Shown: positions 24,929-38,480 of the stretch, piece by piece
How positions within the stretch are numbered: the stretch's first letter is position 1
Layout of the letters: every line of letters begins with the position of its first letter
Translations under genes and position numbers: made by a program
The notes under the pieces: generated by a model
What the model was told of the DNA's origin: nothing
Seen by the model: only the letters and a program-made list of their open reading frames with translations
Database searches by the model: none
Assembly (NCBI GenBank): GCA_905182985.1
Contig: CAJJDN010000056.1
Coordinates: 207,247 to 271,246, forward strand
Reading direction: 5' to 3'
DNA length: 64,000 nucleotides
Origin: Paramecium sonneborni
Lineage: Eukaryota > Ciliophora > Oligohymenophorea > Peniculida > Parameciidae

Positions 24929-24990
24929 ATTTAAATTTAATTATATAAACAAATCCCCATTATCCACATCTATAAATATTATTAATTAAA

Positions 24991-26250
<1,260 letters not shown>

Positions 26251-26342
26251 ATTTATTATTTCATTTTTAGATTGTTTAAAATTTATAATAAAGTTTTATA
26301 AACTAAATTAAATTAAATAAATAAATATATTCATTAAACAAA

Positions 26343-27778
26343 TCATTTTGAAAATAGAAAAGTTTAATTTAAGAGTAATCTCTCCATTTAAAGATGCTTA
26401 TCTGGTAAATATGAATCATAGATTTCTTTAGCTCTTTAGTGACATTTTTAAGCCTTTTCAACATTACCTAATGATTAATAAATCACAGCAAGATTATTGA
26501 GAATTTAAGCTCGCTGTATACAGTTACATCTATATTATTAATATTGAATACTAAAAACATTATAAGGCTTATATAAAGTAACTAAGAGATTATTATATAT
26601 CTGGAACTAATCCATAAGTCAAGGCTACCAAATTGTAAGCTTCTACGAATTTAATATGTTTATATGTTTTATGTTTCTTAAACTTTATCTATATTGCTTT
26701 CATTAAAAATTCTAATGCTTAATCTGAATTTTTGGCTATATAACTATTTTCTCCTAAAACAACATAAGCTTCTGCAATTTGTTCATCATCATCTGGAAGA
26801 TACTCTTTTAAAATAGAAATAGCTCCATAAATCATTTTTTTAGCAGGTTCAAAATTTTCTAAAATATTATTTTTAAATAAATTACTTGTCCAAGAATTTA
26901 ATCTAGCCATCCATAATAAAATATTAGCAATTTCTTTTTTCCATTGTAATTATTCATAATGTAAAAGTGCTTCATAAAAGGTTTTTTAGGAAAGATTATA
27001 TTATTGATTGAGAAATAATAACTTTCCTAATTCTATTTATAATTATCCTATTAAATTAGGATCTGAAATTTTAAACATTTTTTTAATTTGTTTTAATGAT
27101 TTAATGGCATCAGAAAAATTAAAGATTTGTTTATAAAATCTGGTTAATAAGCATAATACTCTAATCATTTGAATACCATTAGCTATTAATAAATTGTTGG
27201 AATAAATGTTTTTTTCCATGGATTCTTAAATTTCTTTTTAAATTTTTTTGAGTATTTTAATAAATTCAATATAATTTCCTAATTCTAATGAGGCTTCAAT
27301 ATAATCTAATTGTTAATTGATATTATTAGGATGATAAACTATATCTGGTTTGCTTGGAAATGATAACAATGTTTGTTCAGATTGTAAATGATTATCAAAG
27401 ACAATAGGTTTAACAATTTCGCTCTTAACTTTTGGAGGATTTTAACTTAATGGATTAGTCAATCGAATAATTTATTGATTATCTCTTTATGATGAGAGAA
27501 TAATTTCATCTAAGTCTTTAATTTTATTGATTTCATTTAAATTAGATCCAGGATCTTTGATTAAAGAATTGTTTTTGGAGGAGACTCCTGAAGTTTACTT
27601 TGAATTATTTTCTAACTAATTTGAACAATACTTTTACTTAATGATAAGTGTGAGTCCTTGTTTTAACCTCAATAACATAACCTTTCATAACATCTTCCCG
27701 AATTTTGGTCAATAAGCCATTTAGTTAATTATCTCTTCTTAAGGTGTCCTGATCAATAGGATCATATTCATAAAACAT
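26343..27778 (-). CDS. TPR-repeat protein
   Basis: A 463-residue protein with introns at 27616-27637 and 26530-26551 (22 nt each). The first 120 residues are polar and probably flexible. From about residue 150 there are helical pairs with TPR spacing, such as the stretch with ASLELGNYIEFIKIL, one with AEAYVVLGENSYIA, and a clear final repeat with LNNLAVIYQSLGNVEKA and CHQRAKEIYDSYLP. TPRs are protein-docking scaffolds. The gene does not carry a kinase, SET or chaperone domain. It lies 68 bp downstream of the PH-domain kinase gene on the same strand. Confidence 0.8.
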
Positions 27779-27846
27779 TAAATTGTTATTATAAATTATA
27801 CAATATAAAAAGTCAAGTTAAGACTTTATATTAAAATAGATTAAAA

Positions 27847-29277
27847 TCAAACCTTTTAGTATTTCTTTATAAGTTTCTACAAAATTTGATCATGGTTAAT
27901 ATTTTATGCAACACATTTCAAATTAGAAATATGACAACTATAAACGTTATGATGATGTAATATTTCCTTATCTAATTCATCAAATCTTTGACTTAATTTT
28001 GGAGAATATAGATGTCTAGTTTGTCTATTTGAGGATTAACCGATTTCAAAAAAGTTAGTATAAGCCTCTTATCTAGGTGATGAAATCTAATTACCAGTGT
28101 TCATAAGTGTATCAGATAATTGGGAAAGTGATTGTACATGATGATGTTATTTTTATTATTAGAAATAACGATGATTCAAAGCTTCTTTAGCACTAAAACG
28201 TTTTTAAGGATTTTTGTGAAGCATTCCTTATAATAAATCAAGAGCATTATAAGAAACTTTAACTTTACTGTAATCAAATTTAGACTCTTTATTAAGCATA
28301 ATTCTCTCATCATAATTTTTAGAATAAAAGGGATTTTATCCTGTTAACATCTCATATAGAATTACTCCAAGACTATAGATATCTACCTTTTAATCATAAA
28401 TTTGATTCCATAAGATTTCTGGTGCACAATATCCTGGAGTTCCACATTTTTTAAATAAGTATTATCCATCTTCTCTATAATTGTCAGCTAATCCAAAATC
28501 TATAATAACATATTTTTAAGTTTCATTTCTCTATAATATATTATCTGGTTTTAAATCTCTATGTAAAATACCTTACTCATGAATATATAATACTGTCTCG
28601 AGAAGATCTTTTATAATATTATACGCTTAGGATTCTCCAAGAGAAACTCCCTTCTCAAGTGTATCATTAAGGTTCTTATTCTATAAAAATTCAAAAACCA
28701 AAAAAACGAATTACTCACTTTCATATACTTCATGAAGTTTTATTATTCCTCGATGATCTAAACTTCGTAATAATCCAATTTCCTTTACTAAACCTTCTTA
28801 ATCATCAAGGGAATTTATAAGTTATTTCTCAAAGGTCTTTACAGCATATATATTATAATCAATCTTGTTCTTTACACGATAAACCTATAAGATATTTATA
28901 ACAATTACTTTGCCATAGGTTCCTGCTCCAACTAATTTTTGAACCTAGTATTTTTAAGTAAAATTTGTTTAGATACAATATAGTTTTAAATATTCAAACC
29001 ATTTATCTATGGAACCATAAAATTCAAGTGAAAATTCAATTGATTATAATCTGATTCCTTATCCTAAAATTTTATTTTCTACTTTAGAAATCTAATAATT
29101 TGAAACATCCAATTATTCTTTCTATGTTATTATGATCATATTGATTACATCATTTATGCATAAAAACTATTTATACAATTTAAGATGTGCTTTTTAACAT
29201 TTTCCTTTTAAATTTGTAATTATTTGGAATACTTCTTAGATTTCAAAAGATCTTAAAGTTAAAGGTTGCCATTTCAT
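27847..29277 (-). CDS. PH-domain plus Ser/Thr protein kinase
   Basis: A 468-residue protein with one 24-nt, in-frame, stop-free intron at 28885-28908. Residues 1-105 look like a PH domain ending in the usual Trp helix (SIDKWFEYLKLYCIQ). The kinase follows at about 115-375: GAGTYGKV loop, YAVKTFEKQ with the lysine, HRDLKPDN, DFGLADN, CGTPGYCAPEIL and DIYSLGVILYEML. All catalytic residues are present, so it should be active. The activation-loop and C-lobe style is that of the CAMK group. The tail has a His-rich run (HHH at two places) and Ser/Gln. The PH domain would recruit it to phosphoinositide membranes. Confidence 0.88.
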
Positions 29278-29455
29278 TTAAAAGCAAGAGAAGAAAGATT
29301 TCTTACTGCACTGATTTATCATACAAATTTATTAAATAAATTAGTAATAAATGAAATGAATAACGTTGTACGTATTTATTAATTAATATTACTTTAACTT
29401 TTCTTTCCTTTTTCATAAAATGAAATCAATAATAATCAATATCTCTCAATAACTC

Positions 29456-30792
29456 TCAAATGTTAAAATAATTCTTTAACATTTAAAATGATGCTTCTGG
29501 CTAATCAGTGGGTGTCATATGTCCAGCATTATAAACCATACAAAAATGTAATTATTTATATGATTTAATTGTACCAGCAGTTTCTTCCATTTTTGTTTTT
29601 GGATTTATAAATTTCCAAGATGATTTTTTTTATTTCTTCCAGAGTGGAAGATCCTTCCATTTTAATAGATTTACCCAATATTCTACTCCATTAAGAGAGA
29701 CAACAGTATCCAATTAACCTTAAAATACAAAAACTTTAATTTCTTATTGAAGTAGATAATCAATTTAAGGAAGAACTGAAATAGTTTGATCTTCAGCAAA
29801 AGCCATATAAATATCTTAATTACATCCATAAAAAGTTATGTTCTCTGGAAGATCAAATTATTATTTATGATTATTTATAAAATCTTCATATTATTCTCCA
29901 TCATCATAATCATAGTATTATATATTATATCTGAAATTGGGTCCAATAATATCATTAAAAAATATTTCTTCATCACTCATAATTAAAAACTTCTCAAATT
30001 CTTTATTATCAATTGCATCCAATGATTCAATTCCAGATTTCATCATTAAATTGTATCGATACTAATCAATAACTCCATAATTTAATAATTATTGGACTGT
30101 AGGTAAAACTTAAACTTTTGGATGAGACCAAGATCCACCTATTCCAATTCCTACTAAATTAAATTAAGTTTATTTTTTAATTTTTTCAGCTAATACAGGT
30201 ATATAATGACCACCATAGCTTTCTCCCCAAATATGCAATCTTGCTTTTGCAAGTTCCTTGTTTTATTAAAAATATTAAGTCAATAATTCTATAACATAAT
30301 CTGCTGCATCCCAACTATTTGTTATTAATCCTTCTTTAGTTGAATAACTCATTCCTGTATAAAATGGTTAATCAATGTACATTAGATGAGCTAATTTATT
30401 CCATGATGTTTCCTTATTAGTATATATATCACAAATACTCTTGCATGCAATTTTTGATCATCATCTACTCTTATAGGTCCATTTTCATTAAAATTACTAT
30501 CTTAAGATGAACAACCTGGACCACCATAAATCCAAACAATAAATTCATCATCTGGTTTGATTTCTGTCTTCTTTGTTATTGTTTCTTTCAAATAAAGTGA
30601 ATAAAACAATCTATTTTCATATTTTGTTAAATCTCCTACACTTACATATCCTGTCTCTATGTAATAATTAACTGATGGAAGTAAGTTTTTATAGAAATCT
30701 AATTTTTTAACAAAAATACTTGTCTAATCTTTAGAATAAATTAAGCTTATGCTTACGTCTAATAGGGTTATGAATATTATAAAAAATAACAT
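29456..30792 (-). CDS. Serine carboxypeptidase (peptidase S10)
   Basis: A 436-residue secreted or lysosomal protease with one intron (30413-30438, 26 nt). It begins with a signal peptide (MLFFIIFITLLDVSISL). The oxyanion loop GGPGCSS lies near 89, the nucleophile in GESYGGHYIP near 190, the catalytic Asp in QGQLDTVV, and the catalytic His in NAGHMTPTDQP near 415. It hydrolyses C-terminal residues of peptides at acid pH, most likely in digestive vacuoles. A paralogue lies at 43890-45226. The start codon faces a divergent membrane-protein gene across only 13 bp. Confidence 0.93.
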
Positions 30793-30805
30793 AATTAATT
30801 ATTCT
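30793..30805. promoter_or_regulatory. 13-bp spacer between divergent start codons
   Basis: These 13 bases are all that separates the two start codons. The sequence is AT only but for one C. Transcription start sites must lie within it or within the neighbouring coding region. Confidence 0.55.
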
Positions 30806-33079
30806 ATGGTTTCAGTATTATCAGGTTCTTTATTATAGATTATTAAAGGTATTGCTAAAATGGACATTTTTGGATAAATGGTCTTTTTACGAATGAATAA
30901 ATAAGCATATTATAAAACTGTTATGGGTGGCTGTGCTTCTATTGGTGTCATGGCAATAATGATCCTCATATTCATCACTAATTTCATTACATTTATACAA
31001 AAAGAGTCATTAAAGGTTATTTCAATATCAGAGTATGATGATGAAGTCGATAATATTGCTTTTAATAACTCAAATTTCTTTTTTGCAGTTTAGATTGAAT
31101 AAGAAAACTTTATCCAAAACCCATATTTTAATATTACTTTATAGTAAAAGTAATCCTTCTATTTACATTATAGAACTTACTATCGAAATCCATAAGGGGA
31201 TCTTGAAAAAAAGAGTGAATCTTTAGAATTAGTTCCATGTACGCTAGATCGTTTTTATTAAATTTTTTAGCAAAATGATGTCAATTTCACTTAATAATTT
31301 TAATAACTTCGATTATCGGATTTTCTCTGTCCATAGTATTTTATTGATTTCAAACTTTTAGGATAAATACTGAAATTCATCTTGGAGGAACCTAATCAAG
31401 TAAATTTCATTTTCATTTAAATTCTTAGGTACTTTATTCCACTTTATTGACCTCTCTGTTTTAAAATGCTAAAATAATTCATCCAATATTTGGTAACCAA
31501 TATGTCGTTTACCTTCTCAACATACTTTTAAAATTAAATTATTTACAGTTAATTAAGTATATCACATATTCTAATAGATTATAAACCCATATAAACCAAA
31601 AGATTCTTATATCCAACCCTTTTTAGATGATTCATTTTCCTTTACATTTAACCTCAATTTAACTAAGTCTGTTAATGCTTTCGTAACCAAATATGATTTT
31701 CTTAACGATGAAAGTCTACTACCTATAAGGTATATAATTATTTTCCCTTTTAGCCTTATTGAGGAAACTTCAGTTTTTTTATTAGACTCTAGTGATGTTT
31801 AATAAGATTATTTTGAAATGTATGAAGACTCTTATGTTAAATTGCTTCTTCGTAAAAAACCTTTTAAAACTAAATTTTAAAGACAATATCAAAAACTAGA
31901 TGAATTACTCTCCAATATTGGAGGTATTTTATAAATTTTCTCTTTTTTTATTGGATTACTAGTCACTATTTATAATCGAATCAATTGTATTTCTTATATT
32001 TACTTATAGATATGGTTGAATTGGGAAATAAATTATATGATTTTAGTATAGATGATTCAGATCAAAAGAAAATTTATTAAGATAATCTTAAAATTCTAAC
32101 AGAAACTCAACTTAATGGCAACATTGTTTAAAATTCTAAATTATTTCTACCTAATTAAAAGGCTTTAATTACAGATGAAAACATTATTCTCTCTGATAGT
32201 TAAACTCAACCATTTAAATAAGATTTAAGTTAATTAATTTTTTTATTTTAGAATTAACTACCAAATTATGTTGTTAATCCGGATTAGATTATTTTTAAAA
32301 CTAATTGTAAAAAATATTTGAGAAAAAAAAACCAATAAATTTAGATTGTCATATTTTTCTTAATTTTATCACATGCAATAAATTATTTAGAGATATTCCA
32401 AAAGTTAAATTAATGAATAAAGCATAGTAATCCTATTATTAATTTTTAGTGATTAGATTATTCAATAATAAGATATTTATTCTCTTCTAACGAGATTGAA
32501 TGAAATTGATAAATTGAAAGAAGTACTTCTAACTCCAAAATAATTGGTCATGTTTAATTTTACCCCTAAACCATTGATAACATTAGAAGATGAAGATCTT
32601 AAAATAGATAGAAATTTCGTAGAAAGCTAGATCAAAACACCATAAGATAAGTACAAATATATTAATATATCTTTAAGTAAAGGAGATATGTTAGTTTATA
32701 CGAAAATGATGATGAAGTTGAAAAGAAAGAATTAAAATGGAAAAAACCATGAATCAATAAGAACTAAAAAAAGATCAAGTTTTATCCCTCAACCTCTTAA
32801 TAATTATGTGTATTAATAAATATATAATGTAAAATTGTATTACAAATTTAGGCATATGATGAGATTGTAAAAAAGAAATGTGAATCCTAATCTGAAACTC
32901 TAAATTCATAACTGATATAAATGTTAGGAACAGATTTAGAATTAATTTTTTAAATTTGTTAAAAAATTGATGAAGATAGAAAACCAATTACCAAATTTCA
33001 TCAGAAATTGAAATCCTCTATTTGTTAAAAAAAGAGTCTTATAAAATAAGATCTTGAAAATTAAGAAAACAGTACATGA
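30806..33079 (+). CDS. Two-TM Cys-motif membrane protein of unknown role
   Basis: A 701-residue protein with seven introns: 31336-31361, 31400-31428, 31557-31577, 31987-32009, 32229-32251, 32427-32449 and 32829-32851 (21-29 nt). I placed them by aligning it with the paralogue at 49950-51843. Topology: a short cytosolic N-terminus with a FGQ motif, membrane span near 32-60, a lumenal domain with PCTLDRF, LCPQ and a QPIC motif, a second span near 340-360 within IGGILQIFSFFIGLL, then a long polar cytosolic tail. The layout (two spans with a large Cys-bearing loop) is seen in several channel families, but no pore signature is visible, so no function is given. It belongs to a multi-copy ciliate family. 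Confidence 0.8.
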
Positions 33080-33313
33080 AATAAGTTAATCAATAATTAG
33101 AAAATATAATAAAAATAGAATTCATCTATATAAAAGAAAATTGGAATGAATTTTTCAAGAATTTAACGAATGAAATGTAATTGCTTTATGAATTAAATAC
33201 ATAATAGATTCATAGCGCAATTTCATCTAATTTTCTTTTCGCATTTTATATAAATTAGTTAACTTTCATTTTTTGAATACCAAATTTACTTTATATATGA
33301 GATTATATAATTG

Positions 33314-35896
33314 TCAAAGTAAATACTTATTTATAATGTACTCTAGCTTTTAAATATCTGTAGGTTTTGAAATTCGTTCTTTCATTCCACATTCCTTTGC
33401 TATTACAACATCTTCATCCCCAGAATAAGCAGAATACATAGCAATTATGCATTCATCATTAAGAGATTTTGATTTTAATTTTTATGATATCTAAATGGAT
33501 GAAATTATTAAATACTTCCGAAGATGCTTAAAATCCATTTTTTTATGGCATTTCAATATCCATAAAAATAAGTCTATAAGTTTAGCAACATTTTTATTTC
33601 AATCTCTATTCGACTAATTCAATAGCTGAATCTCCATTGTAAGCACTATCAGTTTTCAATTTAAATTTCTTTAATAAAACTTAAAGAGCAAAGTGATTAC
33701 AAATTATATCATCAACAATCAATATTTTACTACAATCACAGTGTTTTTCAGGCTAAGATTTTTATCCAACCATCTAAAAATCTAATTAACAATTTTCAAT
33801 TAATTTTGATAATCTAAAACTTATCTTTGTGTATTAATTAAATTTTGAATCTATTTAGAATTTTTACTCTTTATATAAATATTTTGAAAGCAACATTGAT
33901 ATTCTTAATCCTAAACCTAATTTAGTTGAATTATATTAAATTGAGTCTTAAAATAAAATTTCTGCTTCCTCTTCAATTAATTCAACAATTTCACCTTTAA
34001 TACCTTATCCATTATCAAAAACAATTAAATTAATTTGATCTTAATATACTTCTGATGATACTTTAATCATTCCTCCTTTATTTGTAAATTTTACAGAATT
34101 ATCAATTAAATTGATAAGAACTCTTAATAATCGTTCTTTATCTGTATATAATCTAATTTAATGATCATCTTCTATTATTAACTAGATTTGTTTTTAAATA
34201 CATTCAAAATAAAATAGCTCTTTTAATTATTAAAATATTTCCTCTAATAAAAAACAAGATTTATTAAGATTCAATGCTTTACATTGGATTTAAGCATAAT
34301 CTAAAATATCATTTAATTAGTATTCTAATCTCTTTGTTGAAACAATTGCAGGATTTAGATGTGATTCTAATAATTCAGCATTTAATTCATCTTTTAGTGA
34401 AAATAGTGAAGAAATAACACAATTTATTGGAGTTCTTAATTCATGACATAATGAATTTAAGAGAGCTTATTGGAATTTATATTTATGATTTAGTAATTTA
34501 AATTCTTCTCTTTTTGTAATATTTTCTAATACAAATAAATAAACATGTGATTCCCATTCTGAATCTCCATCTACTTAAAAAATCTTTAGTTTTAAACTTT
34601 TATACTTAGACTTGCATTAAGAACCATACATTGAATCTAATTCTAAAATAAATTAAAATGTTTCCCTAGAAGCTGATGTTTATTAGCTTTAATGAATTTT
34701 CTAAAATTAATGAAAAATTGATTTTATATTTCCTTCCTACTAACTTTCATTATCCAATTTTGGTTAAGATCCAAAATTAAAATATTGAGAAACTACATCT
34801 GGAATCTATTCATCGAATTATCTTTTTTAAATGTTTATGGAAACCTATTGGAAGAGTGACAATTTTTTTCTTGATTTATTCATAGATCTTTAAATTTTTT
34901 TCGAAGAACGAATTTCTTAAATTTCTGCACTTCTTTTCTAATTAATTAAATAATATACTTTTATAATGCTTCATCTAAAAATGAAATTATATTATCTGGA
35001 TTTGTAATTCCTAATAATTAAAGGACTTTTTAATTATAATCTAAAATGCTTAACTGTTGATCAACGAAAATTATACCAAATGGAAGTTTACTCATTATAG
35101 CAACTAAATCTGAGTATTTTGAATCCATATGAGTTTCTAATTTTAAATGATCTTATCTTAATGAATGAGAAGAATTCGTCGTTGTTTTTTACATATTTAA
35201 AGGCTATTTTTTAATGATCACTCTTTCTTATATAGTTTCTTTATTTATACTAATTGATTTATGTTCTTATTATGTTTTTGGAAATTCTAAATCATAATTG
35301 TTTATATTAACAATTACACTTTCATTTATTTCAGATTTTAAATTCTCTGCCTTACTATCATTAGAAAGACATTATACATCCTCTTTTGAAGTTTGCTAGA
35401 TTATGAATTTCTATTTATTTTAAGTTTAAATTTACTGTGAACATTATTTTTTCTTCACTGTATAAAATATGTAATGATTTAGAGGTTATAAGAATAAAAT
35501 CAATATTAAATAATGAATTTTATAATCTGATTCATTTGTTATAGCTCTAACTGTCATGTAAATTAATACAAGATGTATGATAACTTTTGTTGAGATTGTA
35601 TTATCATAAATTGTAAACAAAATCAGTAATAAATAGAATAGTTAAATAACATTAGCAATGTTAAGAGGTTGCTAAAACAAAGTTTCGTAATTGATTACAC
35701 ATAATAAATTTAGACCTACCTTAATATAAATTCTTGACTTTTTATAAAAATCAATGATTATTATCAATAAACATATTGCTAAAGACAAAGTATTTAATAG
35801 AAGATAGTACCAATATGTATTAATCCAAATAAAACCAATTTGAATGATGTCTTAAATTATTAATTACCATATCAATAATTTAATGAGTATTTCCAT
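33314..35896 (-). CDS. Hybrid histidine kinase 1 (TM-PAS-HisKA-HATPase-REC)
   Basis: An 843-residue protein with introns at 34933-34958 (26 nt) and 33491-33515 (25 nt). The first 150 residues hold about five membrane spans. A PAS-like region (LPFGIIFVDQQLSILDYN) lies near 265-320. The phosphoacceptor H-box is LCHELRTPIN near 477; the ATP domain has the N-box LINLIDNSVKFTN, G1 DNGQGIKG and G2 LGLGLRIS. The C-terminal receiver has IVDD near 718, the phosphorylated Asp in FMDIEMP and the Lys in RISKPTD. So it should relay phosphate from His to its own receiver. The start is 20 bp after the stop of the very similar kinase at 35917-38391, and an intron sits at the same receiver position in both. 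Confidence 0.93.
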
Positions 35897-35916
35897 TTAA
35901 TAATTATAATATATAA

Positions 35917-38391
35917 TCATAATAAATATTTGTCAAGTAATTGTTTCAGTTATTTTTATTCAATAGGCTTTGGAAGTACTTCTTTAATTCCACAAGTTTT
36001 AGCTAAATTACTATTTTCATATCCATTATAGGCAGAACACATCACAATAACAGTTTAATCTGTTAAATTATGTTTATCTAAAATAGCTGTTATCTAAGTT
36101 AATATAATCAAAGTACTTCTTTAGATGCTTAATATCCATTTATAATAGGCATTTCAATATCCATGAATATTAATTTATATGTTTTACAACAATTTTATTC
36201 TAATCTTTTTTTGACCATTTAAATAGCCTATTCTCCATTATATGCACTTCCCATTTTAATTTTATGTTAAGCAAGTAGAGCTTCAATTGCACTATGATTA
36301 AATCTAACATCATCAACATTTAAAATTTGTATGCAATCACAATTAATATTAAAATTACATCCTTAAAATGAAGGAAATTTTAAATGTTTTAAATATTTAT
36401 AATTATTTTCTATCCTGAATTAAATTTTAGTGAATAATTTTTCTTTACTCTCAATTTTTAGTTCTTTATCAACACATAAAAATTTAGCTATTTATTAAGA
36501 AATTTTTAAACCCAAACCAAGCTTGGTTTAGGATTAAAAATCAAATTAATCCTACATTTAGAAATCTTTATTGTTTTTAATATGTTATAAGATTTTATCA
36601 GAAATACCAACTCCATCATCCAAAACACAAAAGATTATAAAATGTCTTTCTTGATAAACAGAAACTTTAATAGATCCACCTTCATTAGTAAATTTGATTG
36701 AATTATCAATTAAATTTGCTAAGATTCTTATAATTCTTTCCTTATCACTGTATATAGCTTAAGTATCTTTAAGATTTTAGAAATTAAGAATAAATTACAA
36801 ATTTTTCTCTTTGCATTCTTATTCAAAAAGTTCTTTTAAAATATCAAATATTTCACTCAGTTCAAATTAAGTATTTACTAAATGAAAATTTTTACAATCA
36901 ATTTAAGCATAATCTAAAATATCATTTAATTGAAACATTAACTTTTTAGCAGAGATAATGGCTGGTATTAGATTCTTATCTCTAATTTATGGTTAAATTA
37001 AGGATGATAATGCATTCAATTATGATAAGGTACTATTCATTGGTGTTCTTAATTCATGACATAAAGAATTTAGTAAGACTTATTAAAATTTGTATCTTAC
37101 ACTTAATTAACGTAATTCTTCTTTATTTGTAATATTTTCTATCACAAATAAATAATTAATTTTATTTCCTATAGTGTCTAATTCATAAACTTTAATTCTA
37201 AAGTAATATTTTTTAGAACCAATATCTTATACTTTTTTTATAATTTGAATATTTTATCCAATAGATTGAAATGAACAATCTCCATTATTGGTTAGAGAAT
37301 ATGCTTTCTATGCAAATTTCTTAAGTAATTAATCTAAATTGCGATATCTTGATTTAGTCGTCAGAATTTCATCCCTAATTTAATTTGTTGTATTGGCTAT
37401 ATAAGCAAAATTAGCATTAATATGAGAATGAGTTCCTACATCTGGATTAATTTAACTCTATTCTTAATTACTTTTAGATATTATGGACAATTATCTTTTA
37501 GTTTAAAATCTCTTGCTTTGACGATTACTACAATGTGAACTAAATTAATTTACGGATTTACTCTCCCATGATTCAGGACTTATTATGTTAATTGATATAC
37601 CTTTCTAATAACAAATCTAAATTTAATATTATGTTTCTTCCATCATTATCTTATAATTTTAAAAAATATAATAATTTTTAATTGTAGGTTTATATTTCAT
37701 ATTTATTGTTGATTAATGCAATTCCAAAAGGTAATAAATTCCAAATTTAAGGAACATCTAAATTTGAAGTTTATTTCTAAAATTATGATATAGTTTTTTA
37801 ATCAATATCCACAATTTAAGAAAATGGATTATTAATTTAAAGCTATTTCAACTATTTTATGTTATATTACAATTTAGAACTTATCTAATAATTGCTACTA
37901 CATTACTCTTCTTATTCTAAAGACTCTTTGCATAATTTTGGAGTCAAATCATATTAACTTTTACTCTAATTTAGAGATTATTTTTGTATTTGATTTACAA
38001 TCATAAACTTATTTTAATGCAATATCCAATGATTAATAGGTTACCATAACACATATGTAATTAATTATGTTATATTAAATTAATCTTTGAATTGTAAAAG
38101 TGTCCTTAAAAATATATAAAATATAAAAGAGTGTTTTGCTATTTTATGCCATCTCTATTCATCTTCAAATTATGTAATTACTATTACTATGAATAGTACC
38201 AATTAAATTGTATTTATAGATGAAATCTCTTAATACACCAATTCTAAATTTAGGAAACATAATATTATGGCACCTAATCTATTTACATAGATTGGTTATT
38301 TCTTTAGTAATTCCATTCCAATCAATAAAACTGCTAAAAATAATGAAAATGAATTGATTATGATGTATTATAATTATGTTTCTTGCTTCAT
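35917..38391 (-). CDS. Hybrid histidine kinase 2, tandem paralogue of kinase 1
   Basis: An 809-residue protein with introns at 37579-37600 (22 nt) and 36094-36116 (23 nt). It has about five N-terminal membrane spans, a Gln-rich linker, a PAS-like segment (NLLPFGIALINNKYEI), an H-box LCHELRTPMN near 436, N-box LANLIDNSIKFTN, G1 DDGVGISD and G2 LGLGLKIS. The receiver has NVDD near 686, the phospho-Asp in FMDIEMP and the Lys in VLPKPIE. All catalytic residues are present. One intron sits directly after the PAS-like part and one directly after the receiver motif ending ASKE, both as in kinase 1, so the pair arose by tandem duplication. Confidence 0.93.
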
Positions 38392-38480
38392 TCCCACTTC
38401 CACTAGAAAAATTGTATTTTTTATTGAAAATTACAGATATATTGAGCTTGTGTAAATTAGCATTTATATATAAAAATATA

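Larger units (their letters stand above)
22459..24945. repeat. Exact 1,243-bp direct repeat around one N (assembly duplication)
   Basis: Bases 22459-23701 recur at 23703-24945 with an offset of 1,244 and no difference found at the points I compared. A single N at 23702 separates them. The left flank continues only the first copy and the right flank only the second, as expected when two overlapping contigs are laid end to end. Confidence 0.93.
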
